Shown: piece after piece, positions 12,901-25,459 of the stretch
Numbering within the stretch: the stretch's first letter is position 1
How the letters are laid out: each line of letters starts with the position of its first letter
Assembly: GCA_039881045.1 (NCBI GenBank)
Contig: JAYWVB010000058.1
Location: forward strand, 62,001 to 126,000
Length of the DNA: 64,000 nucleotides
Source of the DNA: Chaetomium olivaceum
Taxonomy: Eukaryota > Ascomycota > Sordariomycetes > Sordariales > Chaetomiaceae
Reading direction: 5' to 3'
Translations under genes and position numbers: made by a program
The notes under the pieces: model-generated
What the model was told of the DNA's origin: nothing
What the model saw: the letters and a program-made list of their open reading frames with translations, nothing else
Database searches by the model: none

Positions 12901-15900
12901 CTCAATATGGCCGCCAGTCCACCGTGCGCCTGCGCAACAATCGCGCAACTGCCAGCAACGCTAAGCCCAGGGTCACCCCCGAGGAAGGAAGAAGGCACAT
13001 CGACGAACTGCACGGAATTATCGACGATCTAGCAAAGAGTAAGTCGCTGGTGCGGAAAACTTATGCCCGAGATCTCTTGCACAGCCTCAAGGCGTTCGAG
13101 AAGCTCAGGACTCCCCAGCAACTGGCCACCTTCCTTTGCCTCCGTGGCGACGCAGCGACCACGTCGGACTTCATCCGCGCCTTTTCATCCCTGAAGGCGT
13201 CACTGGGACGCCGGGACCATCGATGTCGTCTCGGCGGATCCGTTGGCTTCAACTAGGGGGTCTTTGGCCCGCAATCACAACCGTGTCTCTGCTGGAGCAG
13301 TTGCGATCGACTGCTAACCCGTGTTTCGGGAGCGGAATGCGGGATGCGTTGATTGCCTTTGGGCTGGCCGTAACCAGACTCCAACGTGTGATGAGGCTGA
13401 ATGATTGTGTTCGGGCTGGCGACACATCACGGTTCCAGGATGAGGAAGTCAACTTAGGCCACACCAACTGGAGGCCCCAGGACCACCCCGACTGGTTGCT
13501 GTTGGAAATTGATTCCAACTTGCTCATCCGGCCTGGTCAGGTTGACGTGGCCCTGGCTACCATTTCGCCAACGTCGGGCACCAACTCGGTTCTACAGATG
13601 AACATGGGCCAAGGCAAAACATCATGCATCATCCCGATGGTCGCGGTGGCGATGGCTGACAAGAAGAGCCTCGTGCGCATCATCGTTCCAAAAGCGCTGC
13701 TCCAGCAGACCGCCCAGCTGCTCCATTCCAGGCTTGGAAGAATCTTGAACCGCCACGTCGGTCATATCCCCTTCTCCAGGCGGACCGCGACAAAAGATGA
13801 CACCATTCGATTGTACTATGAAATACACAAGCGTGCCCTGAAGGCGGGCGGCGTGATGCTGTGCCTACCAGAGCATAACTTATCCTTCATATTAAGCGGG
13901 CAGCAGAGGATACTCGACAACAAGGTCAATGAGGCGAAGCCCATGATCAAGGTGCACTCTTGGTTGAAGTCCGTCTGCCGGGACATTTTGGACGAATCCG
14001 ACTATACCTTGGCAGCTCGAACGCAGCTCATCTATCCCTCCGGTCCGCAAATGCCTGTCGATGGTCACCCACATCGGTGGCAAGTCATCCAAGCCCTGCT
14101 CAGCCTTGTCGATCAACACCTCTACAGCTTGCAAAACTCGTTCCCGCAGTCCATCCAAGTGGTCAGAAGACAGGGAGGCGGATTCCCCCTTATCTACTTT
14201 GCCCGCCAGGACGTCGAGGACGAGTTGCTCAAGAGGTTGGCCGCAGACATCACCAAAGGCCACGGTGGTATTATCCCCATGAGCTCATTTGACAATCGAG
14301 AGCGGGCGGCCGTCCGGGACTTCCTCTCCCCAGGCATCCACAAGCTAAAGCCCACCAAGCTTGACAAGATACGGAACCTGCGCGCAGATAGGCCCCAGGT
14401 GAGGCAGACGGTGTATCTCGCCCGCGGACTGATTGTCAATCGAATCCTGATCATGACGCTCAAAAAGCGGTGGAACGTGCAGTATGGCCTCCGGCCCAAT
14501 TCGGACCCTGTTGCAGTTCCATACCACGCCAAAGGTGTGCCCAGTGAGCAGTCGGAATGGGGGCACCCCGACGTGGCCATATTGTTCACCTGCCTGGTGT
14601 TCTACTACGACGGTATTGATGAGAGCCAACTGCGGCTGGCGCTAGCTCGTGTGCTCAAGTCAGACGACCCCTCCACCGAGTACGATAAGTGGGTACAGTC
14701 TTCGGAAGACTTCCCGGCATCCGTCCGGGCATGGAACACCATCAACATTGAGGACGACGCCCAGGTCTACGACGTTTGGAAAGCGGTGCGCTACCGGGTC
14801 GTTGTAGTCGACTACTTTCTGAATAATTTCGTCTTTCCGCAGCACGCGAAGCAGTTCAGGGTGAAGTTGCAGTCCAGTGGATGGGACATCCCGTTGTTCT
14901 CGGCGCAACCCGCATTATCACCACCCGGTGCTATGAACGGCTCCGCCGAGGACCAGCTGCCGAAGAAGCCCCGACAACAACCGCTCACGACAGGCTTTAG
15001 TGGCACCAACGACAACCGCACCATGTTGCCGCTCACCATCCAACAAGCGGATTTGCCAACGCTGTCCCATACAAATGCCGAGGTCCTGACATACCTGCTG
15101 CACGACCGGTCTCGCAAGTGCGAGATCATCACCGATCCCAGAGGCGGCCGGGCCACGGAATGTGACTTGCTCTTCATGCTCATAAAGCAGGACATCCGGA
15201 TCCTCATTGATGCCGGGGCCCAAATCCTTGAAATGGACAACAAAACACTCGCCAGGACGTGGCTCAAAATCGACAAACGGTGTGACGCTGCGCTATACTT
15301 CGACTCGACCAACAAGCCGTGGGTTATCGACAAGGTGGGCCGCGAGACGCCTCTGTTGGCGTCACCGTATGCCGATGATCTGACCAAATGTCTTGTTTAT
15401 CTCGACGAGGCGCACACCCGAGGGACCGATCTTAAGCTCCCGCTTGAAGCCCGGGGTGCCCTCACGGTTGGCCAGGGCCAGTCCAAGGACCACACCGTTC
15501 AAGGTGCCTGTTCCTCTACAATACCAAACCCTTGTCATTGTGCTAACCTTCGGATTCATATTAGCTGCCATGCGGCTACGACAGTTAGGGACAACCCAAT
15601 CGATCACGTTCTTTATCCCACCCGAGGTGCACCAAGTCATTGCCGACCTTCAAGCAAAGTCAAAGTCCGACAGCATCGACTCGCACGATGTGTAAGTGAC
15701 GTGTCTCTTCTTACACTTAATGTACTGTGATGCGGAATCACTGACAGTTCGCTGGTTGTAGGATTCGCTGGCTTCTCGATAATTCCTGCGACACCATCGA
15801 GCAGTTGCAGCCGCTGTACTACTCGCAAGGTATCGATTTCTGCCGGAGAACCCAAGCCGCCCTCGACAACCCCGACTACCTGACAGATCCTGATCACCGC

Positions 15901-17329
15901 ACCCGATATGTGGCATCCATTCGACAGAACGAGCTACAGTCTTTGCAGGAGATGTACGAGCCAAAGGGCAAGGGGACCAAGCAAGGCAATTTCCAACCAT
16001 CGCATCCCAAGGTAGCTGCATTTGCCGAGGAACTCAACGTGCGGCGCAAGGGCTTTCAGGACACGGGACGGGCTGTGCATGGCTCAGCCCTCCAAGAAGT
16101 TGAGCAGGAGCGTGAAGTTGCCTTCGAAGTTGAATCTGTTCGCCAGGTGAAAAAGCAGGTGCAGTACGATGCGCTACGATTTCCTGGCCTCCACACAGAC
16201 ATCGAAGCTTTTGCCCGCACTGGGAGACTGCCCGTTGATAGTCATGCCATTGTACATGTCTTTCAGATACTTTCGACCACTGCTCTAGGCCGGAAACACA
16301 AGATTTTATGTAGAGGCAACCACGCGCAGTCAAAGTTGTTCGCGTCGGCCGAGTTCACCCGGACGGTGAAGCTCTACACATCTTCAGCCCCAGATAGTCT
16401 TTTGGTAAGTTTCACTGACTAATCCCCCTAGTGGTTTAATTTATATCTAACTTAAACAGCGACCCGTCAGCTGGGTGCTGTGGAGCGGCCTATTTGACAC
16501 GGCCGTCGTCCTCATTCCCGAGGAAGCGGAGCAAGTTATCCGCATAATGTACACAAAGGCCGCGCACCCCAAAGTCCACCTCATGACCTACGCATCGCCC
16601 GTTACAAAGCGAATGATGGCGTTCAACGACCTGGTCTTCTTCAGCATGCCGCCGCTGCCCTCGGGCTGGGTGGCACCACAATGGCTCAAGACCGAGCTCG
16701 GTTTGCTCGCCGGGAGACTCTATTTTCAATGGCATGAGTACGAATCGCTGTGCAAATTCCTCAGTGTGGCGGAAGACGAGAAAAATATAGAGTCATTACC
16801 TTTCGACAGCGATGACGAGGAGGACATGCGAGCTTCCGAGGATGAGCTTGACAACAAAGAAGAGGAGCGGCAAACAGGCAAAACGATACCCTCTCCTCGT
16901 GGGAAGAAGCAGGCTACCACAACATCGTTCTCACCTCGACCTTTGACATTCCTCCAGGACTGGTTAGCCATCCGGCGGCACGGGCAGGACTTCATCCACA
17001 CACCGATGGGGTTTATAACACAGGGCAAGGCGCTGCAGGCGAGCCACCCATTCTTTGGCAACGACGTTGTCACGAGCGAGCCGATGTCTCAAATTGAAAC
17101 TGTTTTGACGGCGACGACTGCTAGTGGCCTAGGAGCTGGGAAGACTGGGGGGGAAACGAAAATGGGTATGTGGATGAGGCTGCTGAGTTTGATGGTGTCG
17201 ATGACATGGGTGCAAACGTGGGTAATGTTGAGGGAGATGAAAATGGTGAGGAGGTGGTGTATGATGATAGCGAGTGGTTTGACTCGGACTTGTCTGATAG
17301 TAACCCGGACTCGGATTGAGTGTTGTTAA
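6904..17329 (+). CDS. Giant DUF6606/DUF3638/DUF3645-type P-loop protein
   Basis: About 3,290 residues, the usual size of this fungal family, whose biochemical role is not established (databases often label it ubiquitinyl hydrolase 1). It starts at MEQSLFHHFALP, a typical DUF6606 N-terminus. Exons by splice signals: 6904-7241, 7324-9154, 9239-10446, 10513-10612, 10681-10864, 10928-15503, 15565-15691, 15762-16404, 16460-17329. The DUF3638 core has a Walker A-like MGQGKTS near 13604 and an acidic DESD near 13991. The DUF3645-like part has LDEAHTRGTDLK near 15403 and then AAMRLRQLGTTQ across the 61-base intron at 15504-15564. Three frame breaks interrupt the reading: about 8266-8272, about 13195-13230, and the G7 run at 17147-17153. 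After the last, the next frame gives the expected acidic tail, stopping at 17319. Introns are intact, so sequencing error is likelier than decay. Confidence 0.85.
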
Positions 17330-17763
17330 GTAACGGAAACGGAGTATAGCTATACATTCCCGGAACCCAATTCTCGTCGGTACAGTACCCTAAGTTTACC
17401 CGGACACCAACTCCATGCCGAATCGTACTCCAGCAGAGCTTGACAATTTTCTATCCTTAGTGCCCAAGGACCTACAGTATCTTAGGTTTGGTGTTGTGGA
17501 ACACGTATGTCTTAGTAAGGCCTAGCTAGGACAAGTGTAACGAACTAATACCAAGTGCATCGTAATATATAGGAGCTCATAGTACATAGCACTAAGTATC
17601 CTTCCCATCCCATTATTCGATGGCTGGGTTTGATGGCAGCGAAAGGCTATACCTAACTTTACATTAATAACTAGAAAGTTATAAACCACCGTTGACCTAT
17701 TGTAGTGTGTAATGTTTACTGGTTACTAGACAGGCCGAAACTGTTTCCTATCTCCCTTTGTAG
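17330..17763. other. Intergenic, no gene seen
   Basis: About 430 AT-leaning bases between the end of the DUF3638-type gene and the 3' end of the deaminase relic on the other strand. Because the two converge, it is a 3'-3' spacer. I see no RNA gene, repeat or open frame worth listing. Confidence 0.6.
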
Positions 17764-19085
17764 CTAGCATTGGCGCTGATATTTCCAGCCTAAATACGGG
17801 AATTGGCAGTGCCTCGGGAATTTCCTCCGGCATTCTAGGCTAGCCGCCGGAACTAGCCGTTTCCCCGGAAGCGAGAGACTGGCCGCGATGACCAGTAGTG
17901 CCCCCGGTATTTGCTCCGGTATTTTCAGGCTGGCCGTGGGGACGAGCAGTACCGCCGCGAGTGCTAGCCTGGGCGCTTGACCAGACGGATTGTGTACTCT
18001 TCCAAAGTTGCCTTTGTAGATACTGTTCACGAATTCTGCCCACATTTCCTTCCACTGCACGTGAACGCTCCTCTTAGTCTCTGGGTCCATACAGGAATGC
18101 TTGAGGCTCCATTCGATCAGCTGGCGGAAGCCAAACAGGGACATGTCGTGTTTGCCCGCCATGATCTGGTAGAAATCGTGGGAGAGGGTTGACCTATAAT
18201 CACCAAGAAGACGAACGATAAGTCATATAAACTGCATCGCTGGGCAAAGCATAGAAGACGAGGGGGTGGGCGGGTTACTTGGGCATCAAATCAGAACGTA
18301 CCTAAAGATTGTGCCGTTGTCCGTACTAATCGTATAGGGAACATTATTAGCTAGGAGGGTGTATGCCGAGTGGCCGCCTATCCTTGGTGTGAGCCCGAGG
18401 AGTTCGTTTGAGATGGGGCAGAGCTCCACGCAGATGTCTTTTTTCTTCAGCTGTGCCATGACCCACGGGTGCCATGGCACAGCAAACCCATGGCCAATTG
18501 GTTTCGCGTCGAGTAACACGGCATTGAAAAGGTTCTGATCGGTCGCGGTACCATTTTCTTGAGTCTCGCCGCAGTGGAATAGAAAGGGTATGTCTTCTCA
18601 TGCAGCCCAGCGGTCGATCTGAAACTGCAGAAACTCTTCGGCAAAAAACTCAAGAGGATTAGGCTTCTCGTTACCTTCTTCTCTGACGAGATCAAACCCT
18701 ATGACGCAGTGATTAGTTTTTGTTTTGTTTTATAATGCGATAACTAGGTATGTAGTTCTCTTACCAGCAATAAAATTTGGGTACTTCTTGAACTCCAAGC
18801 ACCCCTTAAAAGATGTCGCAATCAAGCGCTTGCTGAACGACCGCGGGGTGCAGTAGATAACCTTGAGACCTTTGAAGATTTTATACTGATGCCTTCTCTG
18901 AAAGGTTTCGTATCCATCGATGATGAGATTCATAATGTTCTAGTTATTGAGCTTGGTCTTGCCATCATCTATCCATACTTGATTCGTGGTTATAAAGTTG
19001 GGTCGGATCTCGGCGTACTGGATATGATCTTTGGCAAAGTCGTCAAGACAGGCGAGAGTGTATTTCGTATAGGCAGTCTAGTAAT

Positions 19086-19367
19086 TGTTGGAAACGACAT
19101 TCAGATGGAAAGATGGGGAGAAAGAATTGATCGATCGTTGTGTCTGTCTCCTCCTCCTCTCAGAGTTCTTCAGAGCAAGTGGCTTTATCCTAAATCTCTC
19201 CTTTGTCTCCTCAAGTTAACCCGTGGTTATCCGAGTCTTTGTGGTGCCAAAATGTCATGAATCCGTTTCCGGTACCTTGTCAGTTTCCGGGTGTCATGAC
19301 CGTTTCCGGTGTCATGACCGTTTCCGGTGCCATGACTTTTCAACAGTTACGTGTGGCGAATCCAACA
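19086..19367. mobile_element. Solo LTR (282 bp) with 5-bp target duplication
   Basis: The element begins TGTTGGAAAC and ends GAATCCAACA, giving TG...CA termini with a 7-base inverted match (TGTTGGA/TCCAACA). It is flanked on both sides by GTAAT (19081-19085 and 19368-19372). No integrase or reverse transcriptase coding sequence is present. This is the footprint of an LTR retrotransposon reduced to one LTR by recombination. It splits a coding exon of the adenosine deaminase relic, and taking it out rejoins FFYY to the TAYTKYT segment apart from one stop codon. Confidence 0.82.
19291..19336. repeat. Short tandem repeat inside the solo LTR
   Basis: Two exact head-to-tail copies of the 18-mer GTGTCATGACCGTTTCCG (19291-19308 and 19309-19326) and a partial third copy to 19336. 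Weaker TTTCCGG copies precede them from about 19254. The core TCATGA is a palindrome. Such arrays are common in the U3 part of LTRs. Confidence 0.8.
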
Positions 19368-20278
19368 GTAATAAAAAAACCCTTTCATCATCTGCGTTCG
19401 CATATTGAACTTTTCTCACGCCCTATTATAAAATTAGCTAAACATATTGGTTGATTACATTAAGCCGATTGGGTCTCACCCTGCAGCGGTCTGGAGCGAG
19501 TTATGGGTTTCTTCCTCATGGAATTCCAGTTTGCTCTGCAACCAGCGGTCCACGTTCATTTCGGTGTATCTAGAAAAGGCTTTCCTGAACGACTTAAATG
19601 ACATCCAGCCGCCGCCGGTGTCGCGGTTTGGGGACGAATTGTATGCTCGCTGAAATATGTTGATAGCGCCGGCGCTGGCATTATTCTTCTCTTTAAGGCT
19701 TGAGTCGCTTAGGATGCTGAACTGTATCCTACACTGGTCGAATGCGGCCTTGTCGATTAGGGCTGTACTGCTCCAGATGTACATTCGATCCATCTCCGCG
19801 GCGACGCCGAGCAGGAAGCCGGGGTGAAGATTGGCATTGAAATGGATGTGGAGGTGAGCGCCCTTTGGCATAGCCTGGCAGAGATGGAATATTCTTGTTT
19901 TTTCGATAAGCCCGACATTGGAGAGGAAGTGGTCGCCGTAAAAACGAGGATGAAGCTGGTCTAGGGAGTCGGTACGTTTACCAGCGTTCTCGTATGCTTT
20001 AAGTCGCTCTCCTTGATCCACTGTAGGATCTCGTTGGCTCTTCTCTCTGCACCTGTCGCTTTCTTTTCGCAGCCAAACTCAAAGCCCATGGAGGCTTTGA
20101 TCTTCATGGCGTTATAGCGCGATTCTTTATACTGCACCAGCCTGGATGCGCTGGTGGCGGGACCAGCAACCGTTTTGGGCTCGGTGTTGTCACTACTCCG
20201 GCCACCCCGATTAACAGTCGGCACTTTTGAAGGCGCCGTCTGACGTCGAACGGGGAGAGTGCTCGAGTGTGACGCCAT

Positions 20279-21920
20279 AACGACATGTGTTTTGGCCGTA
20301 TGCAGTGGCTGTAGGCAACGGATGATGGAACGAAGCTATACAAGGAGAACTTGGAGAGGGAGTTGGAGCCAGAAGCGCTGATTAGAGCTGTCGATGTACG
20401 CATAGAAGCGTACTTGTATAATGAACTTTGAGCGTCTCCCTTGACGATGAGACGTGTGGCCGAGGATGGTAACTGTAGCTATGGCCTACCTACTACTTTC
20501 ATTAGTAGACGAGGTCCGTGAAATACGAGGCTACTAAGCGGGTGAGCGAAATCTGATAAGGTGAGCGAAACTGATGAGGTGAGTAAATCTGACTCACTTG
20601 GTACCTAAGCTACGGAAGCAAAGCCTAGCCCGCTATGCGAGGTTGATGCGAGGCAAAATAAGACTCTTACAACTATAGCTCCAGCTCACTAATTAATAGA
20701 CCTGAGCCAGGTAGGCTCGGGTAAGCACTCGCCGCTTTTTGCTCACTTACTCGCGTAACGCCAAGTACATATATAAGTAGGGGTAAATGCGTAAAGCTGG
20801 AACTTGATGAATAGGTGAGGACGTGAGAGATGCCTACAACTGCTTGATTACATCGTCTGCAGTGTTTCAAGTTATGTAGGGATTTTAGGCACATCGATTC
20901 ACATAATTACAAAACGTCATTGATTCGGGGCCAACAACTATACACCTATTATCTCCGTCTAGTCCCTTGCCGTTTCTCCGGTTTTGGTCTCGCCTACTCG
21001 AACACTGAACAAGGGTTAGCCCCGGGTCAGGTAGTCTGACCAGGACTGCTACCTAGCCGATCTAGAGGGAGGGTGTTTTTGTTTTTCTGTTTCCATGTCG
21101 CGTCATCATTTACATAAGTACCCCTAAGTTGGCCTCGGGTTTGAGCTAAGGAAACAATTGGACAATAAGATCACCAGTTTTCCGGGACTCTTATACCAGC
21201 GCTACGATTATAAATCTCAATAGCGCCTAAGTGTGTGTGTCTTCATCTGTATGAGTCGGCCCTGTACCCCACTTGCTAGTTGATGGTGATCTAAGCTGAG
21301 ATAGCCAGGTGCCGAGACATTGATCTGGGGCATGACGAGCATGCACTATTTTTTCCCCAATTGTGGTATTCGAGGCCTCTGAGACGCTCAATGGCCCCGG
21401 GTGTCTTGTTCTTGCCCAATGACACAAGGGCATGAAGGTTCGATTCCCCATTGACCCGTGCCATAAGCAGGTTAAAGCGGGACGGCCGTGGAATGCAACC
21501 CTACGAAGAGAGAGGACAGTCGAAGATCGTTGTGGCGATGAACCCGAAATAGCAGCAGCTGGACCGCCTCAATACGCTTATCCCGTGACGTTGTCCAATC
21601 CTGTGTAGGAGATAACCCTGGCGTTCCAGCTCTTCACAGTGTCTTCAGTGCCGATCGGATATGATACTGAGCCACTGTACATACCTCATTTCGGCATAGG
21701 AGTGGCATCGATGAGTGAGATGACGGTGCAGTTTCCCGGAGAATAGACCGCAATCTTAACCGCCCGGATGTTTGTAAGGCATAGTCCCATCACGACATCT
21801 CGAACAACACTGTAATGCAGACCCCTGGGTGCGACGCTAGTCCTCCAAGGGGTTTCAATTCATCATAAACAGACAAACTATTTAGAAGTAAAAAGACAAA
21901 TCCAAACATCTACTGTGATT
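20279..21920. other. Intergenic, no gene seen
   Basis: About 1.6 kb between the 5' end of the deaminase relic and the 3' end of the next minus-strand gene. Around 20535-20605 there are three degenerate copies of a GGTGAGCGAAA-type motif spaced about 20 bases apart. A B-box-like GGTTCGATTCC at about 21437 is not accompanied by a tRNA fold. Open frames here are short and unlike known proteins. Confidence 0.55.
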
Positions 21921-24165
21921 TCACACTGATGACTCGCTAGCCTTCTTCATACCACGAGAGATGAGTCCGGGCGCCCCTATGCTTAAAACATGGTCAGCAT
22001 CTGGGGGAGCACCCGCGGCCAGGGTTACCTCATCAGAAACCCTCGTCCTCGTGGTACTGGCTGGAAGGTGCTCCAGGGCTTCGTGCTCCACGAGTCCCAC
22101 GAGAGCATCCGTATCTTCCATCTGACGGACTTCCTCCGGCGTTGGCCTACGCAATGCACCTGATCTGAAAAGACCCCCGTCCCCTTCCGACAGTTGCCTC
22201 GTAGTTCTAGCCACAGCCATCGCATCCAGCGTTTCGGTCCATGTTGGCACGCTGTAGATATACCAAATCACGGCTAGTATGCCCGTAACCTGCAAACCCA
22301 ACAACACGGTCAGAACAACCAGCCCCGCTGTTGATACCACCGGCGTGCGAATCTCAATTCCGTCGGCCCGCCATATTTGACGAGGGTCCCAGGTATTCCT
22401 CTGGGCTGTAGCCCCCGGGCCCACAGCGACCTCCAACGTGGCTTTATTGGCAAGGTACATCGCTGTGTTGAGGAGGCCAGTTACCTCCCCGCTCGATGCG
22501 TGGATACCCGAGATGAGCGCCTCTACCTTATCGTTGGCCCAGCCATACCTGGAGGCAAATCTTCCACGCCCGGCGGAGGTGGAGTAGCGTATGGTCGACT
22601 CGTCTCGCGGATTGCAGCGGCCCAGATCAAGGGCGGTGCGCGAGAAGGGAATGGGGCTCATCTGGCAAAGAGTCTGGGAGAGCGTGTCGTTGGGCTCGCG
22701 GATGAACTGGGCGAGCTCGAAGAAGGATCCGGCGCCGAACATGGCGTGCGCCGCGAGGGCTAAGGGGCCGGGGGCGCCAAGCAGGCCGTCGGTGTCTGAC
22801 AAGGCGCCGTAATCGCGGTAGGGAAACGGCTCCCCTTTTCGGGTGGGATCGAAATAAATGCCAGGGTAACTGTAGCATGTCAATGCCTGAACGGTCTGAG
22901 GTAACAAAGGAAGGGTACGATGTTTTACTTACGTTAACTCGCGCACGTCGTCGCTAAATTCTCGGGAGGTTCCTGTTGAGGTCCGGAACTTGACGGACGA
23001 TAGCAGCGGGCCGAACTTTCCGCCGTTGAAAGAGTTCCCGAGCTCGAAGTAGCCCATGCTAGTATTTCCGATGCAGCGCAGGGTGTCGTTCGAATATTTT
23101 TCGGAGCCATTATAATACACGGGGCTGGACACGGTAATGTACAGGGTCTCAGTCAACTCCTGCCGATCTTCGGTGTCATTCCAGCGGGGGGTCCAATCCC
23201 CTGGAACATGTGGTACGCATATGTGGACTGTTAAGTTTGCATTGTCGTACAAGGTGTCGAGGACATGGTCGGAAGGCCCAGGGCAGGGTATGGGGACTTC
23301 CGAGGCGGGTATCCCTTCACACACCGAGCTGCTGTTCATTCGAAGCGCATGCTGACGGTACATGCCTGTAGTCGTGTCTCGAGTCAACGATGAGGCAAAG
23401 TAACGACCTGCATATTCCGTCTTATAATTTCGGTCCGCATCAGGATCGTACCACGCCTCGGCCGTCCACTCTGTTGGAAAAGCGTTGATCAAGGCATGTC
23501 GTGTCTTCTCGACAACAAGCCGTCTCGGGGTTCTTCCGACGTCGCGGATTCGTGGGTCAGCCCCTACACGCTCGCCGACCCAACCGTTTACCGAATACTT
23601 TTTACTATATCCTTGCTTGGCTTCTGGGAAGAGTTTGGATTCCGTGTGGGCTAAGATGGCCCGGATCGGTGGGAGAACGACAGCTGGTTACTGTGAGCAC
23701 CTTGACTTTTTATGCCCAAAGAGACATTTCTAAGCAACTTACAGAGCAGGATGAGGCAGCTCCCAAAAAGAAAAAAAAAGATTCTGCTCCGGATCTTCCG
23801 GTGAGACCATAACGAACAAAATTCCGGTCCGCCAGGGCAAATAGCTGCCTCACGTTCAACGTCTTGCGGTTATTCGTCCGTTGCGAGAACACACGGCCCG
23901 CCCGCGCAAGGAGCGCGTAGATGGCAGGTAGCGCAACCACCGCTGCAATGAAGTTTAAGGCATCGATAAGAAAGGACACTCGGTGCAGATGCCAGGCAGT
24001 TTCTCTCTCAACTGCCCCCGAGTTGTCCCACGACTGTCGGACGGTCCGAGACGACAGGACGCACGTTAGAGTCCATGGGACTACTAACACAATGATATAG
24101 GCGGTGGCGATCAGCGCTGGTTTAGCGCGGTACTGAAGCGCGGCCGGACGTGGAGGCTTTGGCAT
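21921..24165 (-). CDS. Multi-pass membrane protein of unknown function
   Basis: Exons by splice signals: 24165-23743, about 23690-22933 and 22869-21921, about 700 residues. N-terminal hydrophobic segments are ATAYIIVLVVPWTLTCVL and VSFLIDALNFIAAVVALP, followed by a third around a T9 run. A long, Asn-rich (potentially glycosylated) central domain follows. One C-terminal span, LVVLTVLLGLQVTGILAVIW, precedes an acidic cytoplasmic tail. This matches the layout of a widespread uncharacterised ascomycete plasma-membrane family. The second intron (22870-22932) splices cleanly in phase. The first does not: with the best acceptor, exon 2 opens with TAA at 23688-23690. Either an upstream indel (the T9 run at about 23770-23785), a point mutation or a missed splice site explains it. 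Confidence 0.65.
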
Positions 24166-25459
24166 GGTGGGCGTGAGTTATTGAGTTGCGGTGGAAGACG
24201 GCGAAGGGTTGAGACGGCAACCATGCTAATTATCTTATTCTTTTCATCAAAGTTTGGCCTCGGGAAGAACGGCTGATGCAAGGATCTCCAGTCGTCTGGA
24301 AATCCTTCAATCTGCCTTACCACCCCAACCTAAACATGTGATTGGCGAAATATACGATTAGGAGTCGCCAAGGACGTTACCGACGTTAACGGTGCATTTA
24401 AAAAGCGACGCTTTGCCAAGGGGTTGAGATTGATCTTGGGGGCAGGAAACCGACTCCTGTTGCGGATTGCCGTACCGGCATAGGTAATAGGTAGGTACCT
24501 AAGGTATAGTCAGGATCAAAAAGTAAGTTTGCTCTTTTTCTCCGACTTTGTGTGAGAAATTGGAAGCTTTGAAGCCAACGCAGATGCCCACCACATCTGT
24601 CAAACCGGAATCAAGGGTTTTGCTCTTGTTAATGGCTTGACATGAGACTATACCTTTAAATACTTCTGTCTTATCTTTCAATAATTATTCGTGTGTATCA
24701 TCGTTGAGTGATAAACCCGAATGTGAGGGGTTTCGGTGTAGTATTGAAAGTGTGAACCTACAGGTACTTTTTGACTGATTGTATGGACCTATGCGGAGAG
24801 GCATCCTCTGGGCCCATCCCATTAACTCGCAAAGGTGATGGAGAACATTTAGAAGTACCATAACGTTGGGTTAGGGGGTTCGCCAATGTTAATCCTCCCC
24901 CTCCACTCCCCCCTCCAATTTATCTTTAGACAAGGAGAATGTACTTTTCGTTAGGGTTGGTGTCCAAGAAATCTAGCCACGATCGGAGGATGGTTCCCTT
25001 GCGGCGAGGTTACCAGATGAGAGAGACATGGGAGTTGAGACCGCCATGGTCCAGCAATTTACCGACTGCGTCGAGGGTCATTCCTGCTTCTCTTGGTCCG
25101 CATGGGTGCAGTACATTGGCTTAGGTAATTAGGGCGTGGAATTAAAGAGATAAACTGCGACAGCCCATTTTAAATACTGGTAGGTATCCTAAAGAACTGT
25201 TATCCATAACGCTGAAGACCCATCGAATAATAGTTGTAAGCGGAATCAATATAATATGTACTCATGTAGAATGTCAGGGAGGGGGAGGCGGGTATCTTCA
25301 CCGTAACGCAACTGGCCACCTCCCAACCCGAACTCGGCGCTTCGTTTTCATACCATTTGATTTGATAGCCACGGGGATGTCGGTTCATCAAATCGATTGA
25401 AGGTACAGCGGTAACCTTTGACATAGCAAACGACAAACACTAGTTGGGTAAGGTAGGTA
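24166..25459. other. Intergenic, one weak open frame
   Basis: About 1.3 kb between the membrane protein gene and the Pogo-type transposon. The only notable frame is a 78-codon minus-strand ORF at 25200-25436 (KWYENEAPSSGWEVASCVT and a Tyr-rich end), which I do not recognise. It ends close to the transposon and could be a fragment of a disrupted gene or chance. A GGTAGGTACCTAAGGTA palindrome-like motif lies near 24491-24507. Confidence 0.45.

Larger units (their letters stand above)
17764..20278 (-). pseudogene. Dead ADGF/CECR1-type adenosine deaminase-like gene
   Basis: The translated pieces follow the fungal adenosine deaminase growth-factor family in order: MPKGAHLHIHFNA (metal-binding HxH), RTQMMKG, IQYAEIRPNF, KIFKGLKVIYCTPRSFSK, FLFHCGET (catalytic HCGE), GHGFA, ELCPISNELLGLTPR, STDNG, and LIEWSLKHSCMD near the C-terminus. 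An active enzyme would deaminate adenosine to inosine. The copy cannot work: it has TGA at 19416-19418 (expected Trp), TAG at 19078-19080, TAG at 18940-18942 (expected Trp) and TGA at 18598-18600, plus a 282-base solo LTR inside the MMKGFFYY coding segment. One frame break, an AAA run at 19998-20000, may be a base-calling error. Introns remain recognisable, for example 19423-19479. The C-terminal tail reads in two frames and its true end is uncertain. Confidence 0.85.

Noticed and set aside
6904..17329. DUF3638-type gene as a pseudogene
   Set aside because: Three frame breaks but no nonsense codons within the coding frames, and all introns keep good splice sites. Sequence error explains it better.
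21421..21470. tRNA-like B box (GGTTCGATTCC) on the plus strand
   Set aside because: The T stem does not pair well, no matching A box lies at the right distance, and no acceptor stem can be formed.
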